Positions 1 through 7,870 of a DNA stretch of 11,562 nucleotides are shown piece after piece. The stretch is from an uncultured Blautia sp. Lineage in GTDB: Bacteria > Bacillota > Clostridia > Lachnospirales > Lachnospiraceae. Numbering within the stretch: the first letter of the stretch is position 1; each line of letters begins with the position of its first letter. The position numbers and the translations under genes are program-made. The stretch lies in assembly GCA_900547615.1 (NCBI GenBank), contig URHH01000073.1, positions 1-11,562 of the forward strand, in the 5' to 3' direction. Under the pieces are notes generated by a model. It was not told where the DNA came from and did no database searches. It saw only the letters and a program-made list of their open reading frames with translations.

Positions 1-295
1 GGGCAAGATTATCAATTTTTTCGATGACAACTGCTCTTTTTCCCAAAAGACTTTCTGCATTTGTCTTCTCAACATTATGATTCATATACCGCACTGCCAC
101 AGGTCTTGTAAAAATAAGAAGTACAAGTGATACTGCGAAAAATAAAACAAACTGCAGAACAACTCCTGCGCCACAGTATGCGGCAATAGCAGCTACAAGT
201 GCGCCGCCTGCAAACCAGATAGTTGTAAGTCCTGCCGTAATCGCCTCAATAATAAGAAGAACAGCAAGAATTCCAAGCCATAGCATCGGTTCCAT
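1..295 (-). CDS. NfeD-family membrane protein, 3' end cut by window edge
   Basis: Translation from the ATG at 295 gives 98 residues before the window ends. The protein starts MEPMLWLGILAVLLIIEA and has about three hydrophobic stretches (roughly residues 4-22, 24-45 and 46-63). A basic turn (TRPVAVRYM) follows, then LLGKRAVVIEKIDNLA, which looks like the start of the soluble OB-fold domain of NfeD proteins. Family members sit in the membrane and are often paired with stomatin/flotillin-like proteins; their role is in membrane organisation or quality control. A stomatin-like gene would be expected just beyond position 1, but I cannot see it. A clear ribosome binding site (AAAGGGGGA) lies five bases before the ATG. 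The gene begins 41 nt after the methyltransferase stop, so it is probably in the same transcript. The family call is by resemblance to remembered sequences; the C-terminal domain is not visible. Confidence 0.75.
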   Translation of the reverse strand, partial: MEPMLWLGILAVLLIIEAITAGLTTIWFAGGALVAAIAAYCGAGVVLQFVLFFAVSLVLLIFTRPVAVRYMNHNVEKTNAESLLGKRAVVIEKIDNLA

Positions 296-336
296 AAAAA
301 TCCCCCTTTCTCTTTATTTCCTCCGCAGAGCTTCCG

Positions 337-1119
337 TCAGCCCCGGCGCTGTCTGGAAACTTCATACATCAGGATGCCTGCTGCCATAGCAGCATTGAGA
401 GACTCCACTTCTCCGCACATGGGAATCCGTATCAGGCAGTCTGCGCTTTCAGCTGCCGGATCCGTAAGTCCCTTTCCTTCGTTTCCTATAAAAAATGCAG
501 TTCCCCCAAGGTAAGATTCCCTGTCATAGGAATTTTCCCCTTTTAAATGGGCTGCAAATGTACGGACTGATTTTTCCTTAAGCTTCTCCTTCCATGATAC
601 CACATCTTCTATATAGAGAAAAGGCATTCTGTATATAGAACCCATAGTGGAACGGATTACTTTTGGATTTGTTACATCTACGCAGGTCTTTGTGAGAAGA
701 ACACCTGTAATACCGGCGCCCTCTCCTGTCCGGAAAATGGTTCCCACATTTCCCGGGTCCTGTAAATCCTCCAAAACCATGAGAAAAGGCTTTTCACCAC
801 GAAAAAGAGCTTCTTCTGTATAGACAGGTTTTTTCAATACGGTGAGAACTCCCTGTGGTGTCTGCGTATCGCTCATCTGGCGGAACACAGGATCAGCCAC
901 AATTTCATAGTCAAGAGACTCCTCTGTTATTTTACCCAGAATTTCTTCATCTTCTGAGAGAGACTCCGCTACATAAACTCTGGAAATCCAGTCTGCAGGA
1001 GCTTCCCGAAACATTTTTCTGCCCTCTGCCGTAAAAAGCCCCTGCTGGCGTCTTGCCTTCGCCTTCTGATTTAACTGTATTACATTTTTAACCTGACTGT
1101 TATTTACACTTGTAATCAT
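337..1119 (-). CDS. SpoU/TrmH-family RNA 2'-O-methyltransferase
   Basis: A protein of 260 residues from the ATG at 1119. It is expected to transfer a methyl group from SAM to a ribose 2'-OH of rRNA or tRNA. The N-terminus (MITSVNNSQVKN, then KARRQQGLFTAEGRKMF) is typical of the L30e-like substrate-binding domain of RlmB/TsnR-like enzymes. The three SPOUT knot motifs appear in order: LEDLQDPGNVGTIFRTGEG, FFIGNEGKGL and IPMCGEVESLNAAMAAGIL. These carry the conserved Asn, Arg, Glu and Ser-Leu-Asn residues of the SAM-binding trefoil knot. A longer frame from a GTG at 1137 is open and would overlap the ktrA stop (GTGA), but it has no good ribosome binding site. The ATG at 1119 has GGAG six bases upstream and gives the usual family start. 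The exact target nucleotide cannot be deduced. Clostridial homologues are usually named only as 23S rRNA methyltransferases or 'RNA methyltransferase'. Confidence 0.9.
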   Translation of the reverse strand: MITSVNNSQVKNVIQLNQKAKARRQQGLFTAEGRKMFREAPADWISRVYVAESLSEDEEILGKITEESLDYEIVADPVFRQMSDTQTPQGVLTVLKKPVYTEEALFRGEKPFLMVLEDLQDPGNVGTIFRTGEGAGITGVLLTKTCVDVTNPKVIRSTMGSIYRMPFLYIEDVVSWKEKLKEKSVRTFAAHLKGENSYDRESYLGGTAFFIGNEGKGLTDPAAESADCLIRIPMCGEVESLNAAMAAGILMYEVSRQRRG

Positions 1120-1133
1120 AAACTTCTCCACTT

Positions 1134-1793
1134 TCACCGCATAAATGCAGGATCTGCATTTAAGTCCTGGTTTTTTCCGATTGCAATAATAGAACAGCCT
1201 TCTTCCAGAATCTCCTCCGGTCTGATATTTACATTTACCTGCTCTTTTTTTTTGATTCCGATAACATTGATACGGTATTTCTCACGAATTTTCAGCTCCA
1301 TGAGAGATTTTCCTACCCAGTCATTCGGTATTTTAAATTCTGCAATACTGAATTCTGAAGAAAGCTCAAATACATCCACATATCCATTTGTCATCAGATT
1401 TTTTGCTGTACGAAATCCCATTGACTGTTCCGGATAAATTACTTTATCTGCCCCAATCTTATCAAGGATACGTCCGTGCAGAGCGTTCGTTGCCTTTGCC
1501 ATAACAAAGGGAACTCCCAGTTCCTTCGCCTGCATCGTTGCCACAATGCTTGCCTCGATATTATCGGAAATAGAAATAACAGCAACATCTACGTTCTGCA
1601 CGCCCAGAGATTTCAAAATTCCCGGTTCACGCACATCTGCCCTTACAGCATATGTTACCATATCCGCAACTTCCTGTATTTTTTCATCATTTATATCTAC
1701 TGCAAGAACATCACTGTTAGACTCTGCAAGCGTTTCTGCAAGCGTGATTCCAAACTGTCCAAGACCAATGACTGCAAAAGATTTATCTCTCAT
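1134..1793 (-). CDS. ktrA: Potassium uptake regulator KtrA (RCK/TrkA-N protein)
   Basis: A 219-residue cytosolic gating subunit, expected to form an octameric ring under the KtrB channel and control K+ uptake by binding nucleotide. The N-terminal Rossmann fold (RCK_N) carries GLGQFG at residues 10-15 and an acidic residue (D33) at the end of the second strand, the usual NAD(H)/ATP ribose contact. From about residue 140 (VFELSSEFSIAEFKIPNDWVGKSL) to the end is an RCK_C domain, the part that binds cyclic di-AMP in several Firmicute homologues; c-di-AMP binding here is inference. The length matches KtrA/KtrC (about 220), not the double-length TrkA. GGAGG is present upstream but 13 bases from the ATG, a rather long spacing. 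It follows ktrB by 38 nt, and its stop lies against the methyltransferase start, so the two genes are probably co-transcribed. Confidence 0.93.
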   Translation of the reverse strand: MRDKSFAVIGLGQFGITLAETLAESNSDVLAVDINDEKIQEVADMVTYAVRADVREPGILKSLGVQNVDVAVISISDNIEASIVATMQAKELGVPFVMAKATNALHGRILDKIGADKVIYPEQSMGFRTAKNLMTNGYVDVFELSSEFSIAEFKIPNDWVGKSLMELKIREKYRINVIGIKKKEQVNVNIRPEEILEEGCSIIAIGKNQDLNADPAFMR

Positions 1794-1831
1794 ATTCTTT
1801 TATATTCCTCCAAAAGCTGTATATACCGCTT

Positions 1832-3223
1832 TTAACCAATCATAATATCTTCTTCTGCCAGATGTGTATTCTCCGGCCTTTTCTGAGAATGCGAAATTAC
1901 TGCCGAACCAAGAGTAAGCGGTCCGATTCTTCCCAAGAACATAGTAAGAATAATAATCCACCGTCCTGCGGTAGAAAGTTTTGGCGTAAGATTTCTACTT
2001 AATCCTACAGTACCAAGAGCAGACGTAACTTCGTACACAATATCTTCAAGCTTCACACCATGCTCTGAAGCAGCCAGAAGCAACGTCATAATAACAAGAG
2101 TGGAAAAACCGATGCCTACTACTACAACTGCAGAACGTATGTAATTTTCCCGCACCTTTCTTCCATATGCTTCCACATCTCTTTTTCCTCTTAAATTTGA
2201 AACAAGTGTCATAAACATAACTGCAATACTTGTTGTTTTTACACCGCCGGCAGTTCCCATAGGAGAACCTCCGATGAACATAAGAACAAGACACAGCACA
2301 ATCGTCGCATTACCAAAAGCAGTCTGGTCGATGGTGAAAAATCCTGCTGTACGCGTTGTGACAGACTGAAATGCAGCTGCCATCAATCCTTCTCCTATAG
2401 ACATTCCCTGCAGCGTTTCCGGATTCTTATACTCAAAAAGATAGATTAAAAAGGTTCCGCCTAATATAAGAACCAGAGTCATCGTAATCGCAAGTTTACT
2501 GTGAAGCCTGAGGGTTTTGAACATTCTTCTGAAAGAAATCTCTTTTTTTACTACCTTTTTTATTTTATCCCAGATGTCCCACCATACCGTAAATCCAAGA
2601 CCGGCCGCTACGATCAGACCCATTGTTGTAAAGTTCACAAGAGGATTATGAACATATGGCGCAAGGCTTGTTTCTCCCAGTATCTCCACACCCGCATTAC
2701 AGAATGCAGAAACTGCTGTAAAAACAGACTGAACAATTCCTTCTACAAAACCGAACTGCGGAATAAAACATAAAGAATAACAAAGTGCTCCCACCGCCTC
2801 TGCGCCGAAAACACAAAATACCACTTTTCTTACTACCTTTACAAGTCCTGACATCTGGTCAAGATTGTAAGATTCCTGTATCATACGCCTGTTTCGCATG
2901 GAAATCTTCTTGTGAAGACTTAAAAAAATCAGGTTTGTAAGGGCGATAACTCCAATTCCCCCTATTTGTATCAGTATCAGTATCACAACCTTACCGATTA
3001 TCGTCCAGTGGGTTGCCGTTACAACCGTTACGAGCCCTGTGACACAAATACAAGTAGTAGAAGTAAACATGGCATCTGTAAAGGTGGTTGTCTCTCCGGG
3101 CACCGTACAAAACGGCATCCAGAGAATTAATCCGCCTACAAAAATTACCCCCGCAAAGCCAAGGGTAATTATTTGTGATGTATTTAATTTGTAAAACTTT
3201 TTAATTAAACTATGGATATCCAT
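1832..3223 (-). CDS. ktrB: Potassium channel/transporter subunit KtrB (TrkH family)
   Basis: A 463-residue integral membrane protein that conducts K+ (often Na+-dependent in this family) together with KtrA. It shows the four M1-P-M2 repeats of the Ktr/Trk/HKT superfamily. The selectivity-filter segments, each ending in the conserved glycine, are VTG (61-63), CNAG (175-178), RTAG (291-294) and GTVG (404-407). The loop GGSPMGTAGG (318-327) matches the intramembrane gating loop of the third repeat, and FLGRIGP (429-435) is also typical. It starts at the ATG at 3223, only 11 nt after the pfkA stop. The intervening bases (TATATATAATC) contain no recognisable Shine-Dalgarno sequence, so translation may be coupled to pfkA or weak. 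ktrA follows directly. KtrB is preferred to TrkH because of the length and the single-RCK partner. Confidence 0.93.
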   Translation of the reverse strand: MDIHSLIKKFYKLNTSQIITLGFAGVIFVGGLILWMPFCTVPGETTTFTDAMFTSTTCICVTGLVTVVTATHWTIIGKVVILILIQIGGIGVIALTNLIFLSLHKKISMRNRRMIQESYNLDQMSGLVKVVRKVVFCVFGAEAVGALCYSLCFIPQFGFVEGIVQSVFTAVSAFCNAGVEILGETSLAPYVHNPLVNFTTMGLIVAAGLGFTVWWDIWDKIKKVVKKEISFRRMFKTLRLHSKLAITMTLVLILGGTFLIYLFEYKNPETLQGMSIGEGLMAAAFQSVTTRTAGFFTIDQTAFGNATIVLCLVLMFIGGSPMGTAGGVKTTSIAVMFMTLVSNLRGKRDVEAYGRKVRENYIRSAVVVVGIGFSTLVIMTLLLAASEHGVKLEDIVYEVTSALGTVGLSRNLTPKLSTAGRWIIILTMFLGRIGPLTLGSAVISHSQKRPENTHLAEEDIMIG

Positions 3224-3234
3224 GATTATATATA

Positions 3235-4236
3235 TTATTTTACAGTATTTTTGTCGTAATTATGTGAAAGTGAATTACAGATCTCCCACTGATATTCGGA
3301 AACATTTTTCTTCATTGCCAGAGCTTCGTTAATGTCAAAATCAACAAACTCTCCATGACGATATCCTACGACACGGCATGTTTTACCCTGTAAAAGAAGA
3401 TCTACTGCCATTGCGCCCATCATAGATGCATACACACGGTCTTTACATGTAGGACTTCCGCCACGCTGCATATGTCCAAGAATGGTAGCTCGTGTCTCAA
3501 TTCCTGTAGCTGCCTCAATACGCTGTGCCATAGCTTCGGAATGTCCGATACCTTCTGCATTAACAATGATATGATGTTTTTTACCTTTTTTACGGCTCTC
3601 AATAATATTGTTAATGAGTCTCTGCTCATCATAATCATATTTTTCAGGAATGAGAACGTCCTCTGCACCGTTTGCAATTCCACACCACAGAGCAAGGTAT
3701 CCTGCATTTCTTCCCATAACCTCAATAATGCTGCATCGCTCATGAGATGTAGAAGTATCGCGAACCTTGTCGATAGCTTCCATTGCAGTATTTACAGCTG
3801 TATCAAAACCGATTGTATATTCTGTACATGCAATATCAAGGTCGATTGTTCCCGGAACGCCGATTGTATTGATTCCGAGATTTGCCAGCTTCTGCGCTCC
3901 TGCAAAAGAACCGTCACCACCGATTACAACAAGACCGTCAATGCCGTGTTTCTTACAAACTTCAGCGCCTCTTCTCTGGCCTTCCTCTGTACGGAACTCT
4001 GCACAGCGGGCAGTATAAAGAACAGTACCGCCTCTTTCAATCGTATCAGATACGTCCTTTGCGCTCATATCCACGATTTCTTCGTTTAAGAGTCCGTTAT
4101 ATCCTTTATAAATACCTTTTACATTTAAACCGCTGCTCAGTCCTCTTCGCACTACCGCACGAATTGCCGCATTCATTCCGGGAGCATCTCCGCCACTGGT
4201 CAGAACACCAATCGTTTTAATCTTCTTTTCTGCCAT
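3235..4236 (-). CDS. pfkA: ATP-dependent 6-phosphofructokinase
   Basis: A 333-residue enzyme that phosphorylates fructose 6-phosphate to fructose 1,6-bisphosphate, the committed step of glycolysis, in the cytosol. Family motifs from the chosen start are GVLTSGGDAPGMNAAIR (residues 10-26, nucleotide loop), GGDGS (106-110), PGTIDLD (128-134, catalytic base D132), the RDTSTSHER stretch and EVMGRNAGY. G109 in GGDGS and G129 in PGT are the residues found in ATP-using enzymes; pyrophosphate-dependent forms carry Asp and Lys there. The fourth residue of the usual TIDND motif is Leu, a change I recall in other clostridial enzymes. An upstream ATG at 4284 is in frame, but the ATG at 4236 gives the family start and has GGAGG eight bases before it. 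The gene lies 95 nt after dnaE, a pairing common in Firmicutes, and is followed by ktrB rather than pyk. Confidence 0.96.
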   Translation of the reverse strand: MAEKKIKTIGVLTSGGDAPGMNAAIRAVVRRGLSSGLNVKGIYKGYNGLLNEEIVDMSAKDVSDTIERGGTVLYTARCAEFRTEEGQRRGAEVCKKHGIDGLVVIGGDGSFAGAQKLANLGINTIGVPGTIDLDIACTEYTIGFDTAVNTAMEAIDKVRDTSTSHERCSIIEVMGRNAGYLALWCGIANGAEDVLIPEKYDYDEQRLINNIIESRKKGKKHHIIVNAEGIGHSEAMAQRIEAATGIETRATILGHMQRGGSPTCKDRVYASMMGAMAVDLLLQGKTCRVVGYRHGEFVDFDINEALAMKKNVSEYQWEICNSLSHNYDKNTVK

Positions 4237-4312
4237 TTTACATTCCTCCATCTTCTGAATCCAGCGCCGGTATAAGAAGGACATCGACGCTGTCAGGTTC
4301 TACACATATTCG

Positions 4313-4346
4313 GTTATAGTGTATAGCATTTTTACAAGTTTTTCAA
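4313..4346 (-). promoter_or_regulatory. Candidate sigma-A promoter for pfkA
   Basis: Reading the minus strand, TTGAAA (4346-4341) is followed after 17 bases by TACACT (4323-4318), with TATAAC immediately after (4318-4313). The first hexamer differs from TTGACA at one position; the second matches TATAAT at four of six. The site overlaps the last codons and stop of dnaE and would give a leader of about 70-80 nt before the pfkA ATG. Imperfect inverted repeats (TACAC...GTGTA, and CAGCG...CGCTG in the leader) could be an operator or a weak hairpin. This is pattern matching only. The region is AT-rich, so chance matches are likely. Confidence 0.35.
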
Positions 4347-5785
4347 TACTCTTTGCAGAACTTTAACATTGGAAACTCCATATTTTTTGCACATGGATTC
4401 CAGCCATGAATCTGTTATCTCTACGTGGTATGCAGCAGAAAGCTTTTTCATCGCTTTTACATCCCTAAGAAAAATCACAACGCTGTCTTTTCCCGGCGAC
4501 TGCTTAAGATCTGCAAGAAGTTCCTGCTCTTTTTCCCCGTAAGCCTCTCTGTCTGGAAATTGTATCCATAATTCCCTCGGAATATCCTCAAAAGAACGGA
4601 TTTTTTCCAGAATCAGCTTACTGGGTCTGTCATCTTCCGCAGAAACACGCCCCTGTATAAAGACTTTTTCTTCGTCATTTAAGAGAGCCTGACACTTCTC
4701 ATAATCTCTTGGGAAAACAACAACCTCCACAGTTCCCACAAGGTCTTCCAGAGTAAAAAATGCCATTACCTTATTGTTTTTTGTGTATTTAATAGTTTTA
4801 TCGGTAATCATTCCTCCCAGAATCGCCTTTTGACCATCTATAACCTTTGGAAACCCAGTCTCCTCGTCCTGCTGGAAATCGGCAGTTCTGGCAGTTGCCA
4901 TTTTCTCCATAATATCACGGTATCCCTCAAGAGGATGTCCGCTTAAATAAATACCAAGAACTTCTTTTTCAAAAGCAAGTATCGTTTCTTTATCAAATTC
5001 CTCCAAATCCGGCATACGGATTTCAAATTCTTTTTTCTCTTCCTCACTTACAATATCAAAGAAGCTAAGCTGGCCTGCCATTGTGTTTTTCTTATCCTGG
5101 TTGATTCCATCCACAATCCGGGCAAATGTCATCATTTTCTGACGGCGGTTTCCTTCCAGGCAGTCAAGCGCTCCTGCTTTTATAAAGTTTTCAATTGCAC
5201 GTTTATTGACCTGCTCCAGGTTTCTCTCTATGAAATTCTGAAGATTTGTATAATCTCCGTTTTCTTCCCGCTCTTTTACAATACTCTCGATTACAGGACG
5301 CCCTACGCTTTTAATTGCGGAAAGACCGTATCGGATAGCGCCGTTATCAACAGAAAATCCATACATTCCACGATTAATATCAGGCGGCAGGATTGTAATT
5401 CCCATCTGACGGCACACATAAATATACTCCGCCACCTTCGCAGGCATTTCAATCACAGAAGTCATAAGAGCAGCCATAAATTCTACCGGATAATAATATT
5501 TCAAATATGCTGTCTGATAAGAAACAACTGCATATGCTGCCGCATGAGACTTATTAAAGGCATATTTCGCAAAATCAATCATATCATCATAAATCTTATT
5601 TGCTGTTTTTTCCGGAATTCCGTTTGCAATACAGCCAGGAACACCTTCCTCCTCATTTCCGTAAACAAAGTTCTGACGCTCTTTTTCCATGACAGATGCC
5701 TTTTTCTTTGACATGGCACGGCGCACAAGATCGCTTCTTCCCAGAGTGTAGCCTGCAAGATTCCGTACGATCTGCATAACCTGCT
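4332..5785 (-). CDS. dnaE: DNA polymerase III subunit alpha (DnaE), exon 2 (C-terminal part)
   Basis: The 3' exon of the interrupted dnaE gene, encoding residues 672(part)-1155 of the spliced protein. The first two bases, AG, complete the Glu codon begun by the last G of exon 1; the frame then continues QVMQIVRNLAGYTLGRSD. It contains the rest of the fingers region (SDLVRRAMSKKK; FNKSHAAAYAVVSYQTAYLKYY at about 747-768), the helix-hairpin-helix region (NFIKAGALDCL), a probable internal beta-clamp binding motif QLSFF (about 910-914), and an OB-fold (AILGGMITDK...MAFFTLEDLVGTVEVVVF). An ATG at 5777 opens a 481-residue frame that could be mistaken for a gene start. It lies in the middle of a conserved domain and lacks a convincing ribosome binding site. 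Full-length protein depends on splicing. The stop lies 95 nt before pfkA. Confidence 0.93.
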
Positions 5786-5831
5786 ATAGTGATAGGTAAA
5801 CCTTTGATATTATCTCCAGTTTTTCCCCCAC
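5786..5831 (-). other. Intron domain VI, branch point and 3' splice site
   Basis: The 5' strand GTGGGGG (5831-5825) can pair with CC-T-A-TCAC (5796-5789), leaving A5793 unpaired as the bulged branch-point adenosine. Seven bases (TCACTAT) then follow to the 3' end at 5786. A branch A seven or eight bases from the 3' end is the group II norm. Exon 2 starts at A5785 (AGCAGG). The pairing was found by eye and includes two G-U pairs. Confidence 0.8.
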
Positions 5832-5834
5832 TCC

Positions 5835-5868
5835 ACACCGTGCATGCAAGTTTCCCTGCACACGGCGT
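5835..5868 (-). ncRNA. Group II intron domain V (catalytic hairpin)
   Basis: The segment is exactly 34 nt and folds as the canonical domain V. The lower nine-base-pair stem is ACGCCGTGT with GCACGGTGT, then a two-base bulge (AT) on the 3' side, a five-pair upper stem GCAGG with CTTGC, and a GAAA tetraloop. The catalytic triad position (bases 2-4) reads CGC rather than the commoner AGC; both occur in group II introns. All nine lower-stem positions pair, counting G-T wobbles. Domain V binds the catalytic metal ions for both splicing steps, so its integrity argues for a splicing-competent intron. Confidence 0.92.
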
Positions 5869-5923
5869 TCCATCGTTGCAGCTTTTATTCATTCTATTCA
5901 AATAACCTAAATCAACTCTTTTT

Positions 5924-7870
5924 CTATTCGTAATGATAACTAAGACTAAGGCTCTTTTTCCTTTTCACAATAACTGGCAGCTCTAAAATCTGTCTTAATC
6001 TATTGATTTTTCTAAGTTCAACAGCCTTTATCTTCAGTACTTCCAAGTAATATTTGACAACTTCTAAATTCATGGCATGTATCAGTATGTGGACATCTTT
6101 GTCCACGAGGACCAAATTATTATATCTATCTGTACCACCCTTGCTTTTAGCAATTTTATGGTGGCAATGTATTTCCTCCAGACTTTGAAATTCTCTGTCT
6201 GTAATATAACATTTTCCCCATTGAGCACTGTACAGTGATATTTGATTGTCATAATATTCTATACTGCCACTATTTATCTTCCGACTCATAAGTTGGTGCA
6301 TAAGATTTCCGTTTATTCTCCGTTTGTCATGTATCGCTGCTCTTCCCTCAACGGTGTAAGGGCAAATTCTTCGATTTAATGCCATTGGAGTTTTAAACTG
6401 GATACAATAAATTGGATATATTGGTTCTTTCGTTCCCGCCATATATCTGAGCGATTTTGATTTTCCAAACCGCTGCTTTTCCAGCCCTGTGAGTGCTCTG
6501 CCTTCCTTCCGTAATGCATTTCCACTCTGCGTATTTAATCTATTATACATAATTCTATAGGTGCGCTGCTGAATGTGATTCAAATCGCCTGCTACATTTG
6601 TTGCTATTCTGTAGTAGTTCTGGATTCCCAGCACCATTGCATTATAGATTACCAATTCTTTTACACCTTGATCTGAGTCTTTGTATTTACAAAATACCTT
6701 AACCTGGTTTGTTAACTTTTCCCCTTTAGCTTTAAGGGCTTTTTCACTGATATGTGAATCTACAACGTATTTTGAATCCTTTCTTTTTTTATGAACTTTG
6801 ATATTGAATCCTAAAAATTCCATACTCCTTTGTCTGGTGTTTACAATTCGAGTCTTTTCCTGAGATACATCAAGTCTTAATCGGTCTTTCAGCCATTTTT
6901 CAATCGCTATTTTTGTCTTTTCTGCATCGCCTCTCGTTTTACAGAAAATTCGAAAGTCATCTGCATATCTCACAATCCACATTTCTTTTAGCTTTGTGGA
7001 TTCTCGCATTGCTCTATATCCATGACATCTGTCTACCGTTCCATTCCTTTGTGGTTTTTGACTGTAGTTATCTGTCACCCTGCTGTACTGCCATTGACTT
7101 TCTACCCAATGGTCTAACTCATTGAGTACAATATTAGCCAACAACGGAGACAGAATCCCGCCCTGCGATGTTCCCTTTTCCGTAGTTACCAGATACCCTT
7201 CCGGCATCTTAACAGGAGTTTTTAAAATTCTTTTGATTACATAAATCAGCTCTTTATCCTGTATCCCTAACGACCATATCTGTTTTATCAACTTACTATG
7301 ATCTACATTATCAAAAAATCCTTTGATGTCAAATTCAATAACATAGTGAAGGTTGGACATTTGCAATAATCTGTAGGTTCTTGCTATCGCATTTTCCACA
7401 GAACGACTTGGGCGAAATCCATAACTATTTTCAGAGAATTTAGCTTCACAGATTGGCTCCATGACCTGTTTGATACACTGCTGTATAAGTCTATCCCAGA
7501 TACACGGAATTCCAAATGGTCTTGTTGTTCCGTTTGGTTTTAAAATTTCCTTTCTTCTTACAGCTTTTGGTCTGTATCCATGCCGACTTCCTCTCAAAAT
7601 AAATCTTACCTTTTCTACCACCTGCTGCGGCTTCATTTTCGCTATATCTTTGACAGACAAACCATCTGTACCTGGAATTTTACTTCCTCCATTTGCTTTG
7701 ATATTGCGATAGGCAAGCAAGATGTTATTTTCTTCAAGAACAATATCCATCAGATTATGAAATTTTGAGCCCTTTATGCTTTCGCTATAAAGTTCATCAA
7801 AAGTATTCTGCATACCGTAATATTCATTATGTCTCAAACTATCAATGCGTTTTACTTTTTCTTTAGGCAT
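5924..7870 (-). CDS. ltrA: Group II intron-encoded reverse transcriptase/maturase with HNH domain
   Basis: A 648-residue intron-encoded protein that helps the intron RNA fold and splice, and copies it into DNA during retrohoming. The RT domain runs from about residue 45 to 360. It includes PNGTTRPFGIP (112-122), YGFRPSRS (150-157), EFDIKGFFDNVDH (179-191, first catalytic Asp D181), GTSQGGILSPLLANI (233-247), RYADDF (301-306, catalytic D304 and D305) and EFLGF (351-355). A maturase/X domain follows (about 370-520, GIQNYYRIATN). The C-terminus is an HNH nuclease: HCHHKI (568-573), GGTDRYNNL (578-586), H594 and H598. Only one Cys (C554) precedes the HNH core where many relatives have a C-x2-C pair. 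The ATG at 7870 is preceded by AAAGGAAGTGA, ten of eleven matches to the ideal Shine-Dalgarno sequence, seven bases away. The gene lies in intron domain IV. The symbol is by family analogy with LtrA. Confidence 0.95.
   Translation of the reverse strand: MPKEKVKRIDSLRHNEYYGMQNTFDELYSESIKGSKFHNLMDIVLEENNILLAYRNIKANGGSKIPGTDGLSVKDIAKMKPQQVVEKVRFILRGSRHGYRPKAVRRKEILKPNGTTRPFGIPCIWDRLIQQCIKQVMEPICEAKFSENSYGFRPSRSVENAIARTYRLLQMSNLHYVIEFDIKGFFDNVDHSKLIKQIWSLGIQDKELIYVIKRILKTPVKMPEGYLVTTEKGTSQGGILSPLLANIVLNELDHWVESQWQYSRVTDNYSQKPQRNGTVDRCHGYRAMRESTKLKEMWIVRYADDFRIFCKTRGDAEKTKIAIEKWLKDRLRLDVSQEKTRIVNTRQRSMEFLGFNIKVHKKRKDSKYVVDSHISEKALKAKGEKLTNQVKVFCKYKDSDQGVKELVIYNAMVLGIQNYYRIATNVAGDLNHIQQRTYRIMYNRLNTQSGNALRKEGRALTGLEKQRFGKSKSLRYMAGTKEPIYPIYCIQFKTPMALNRRICPYTVEGRAAIHDKRRINGNLMHQLMSRKINSGSIEYYDNQISLYSAQWGKCYITDREFQSLEEIHCHHKIAKSKGGTDRYNNLVLVDKDVHILIHAMNLEVVKYYLEVLKIKAVELRKINRLRQILELPVIVKRKKSLSLSYHYE

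Noticed and set aside
5777..5785. ATG at 5777 as the start of an independent C-terminal polymerase gene
   Set aside because: There is no proper ribosome binding site, and the ATG is an internal Met of the conserved QVMQIVR segment.
5653..5901. 82-residue minus-strand frame starting MNRMNKSC
   Set aside because: It runs through intron domains V and VI into exon 2 in a different frame from DnaE. Its sequence is explained by the RNA structure and the polymerase gene.
5924..7870. Reverse transcriptase as part of a retron, diversity-generating element or phage-defence system
   Set aside because: The maturase and HNH domains and the surrounding group II ribozyme (domain V, ends, EBS1) identify it as an intron-encoded protein. 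No msr/msd or template/variable repeats were seen.
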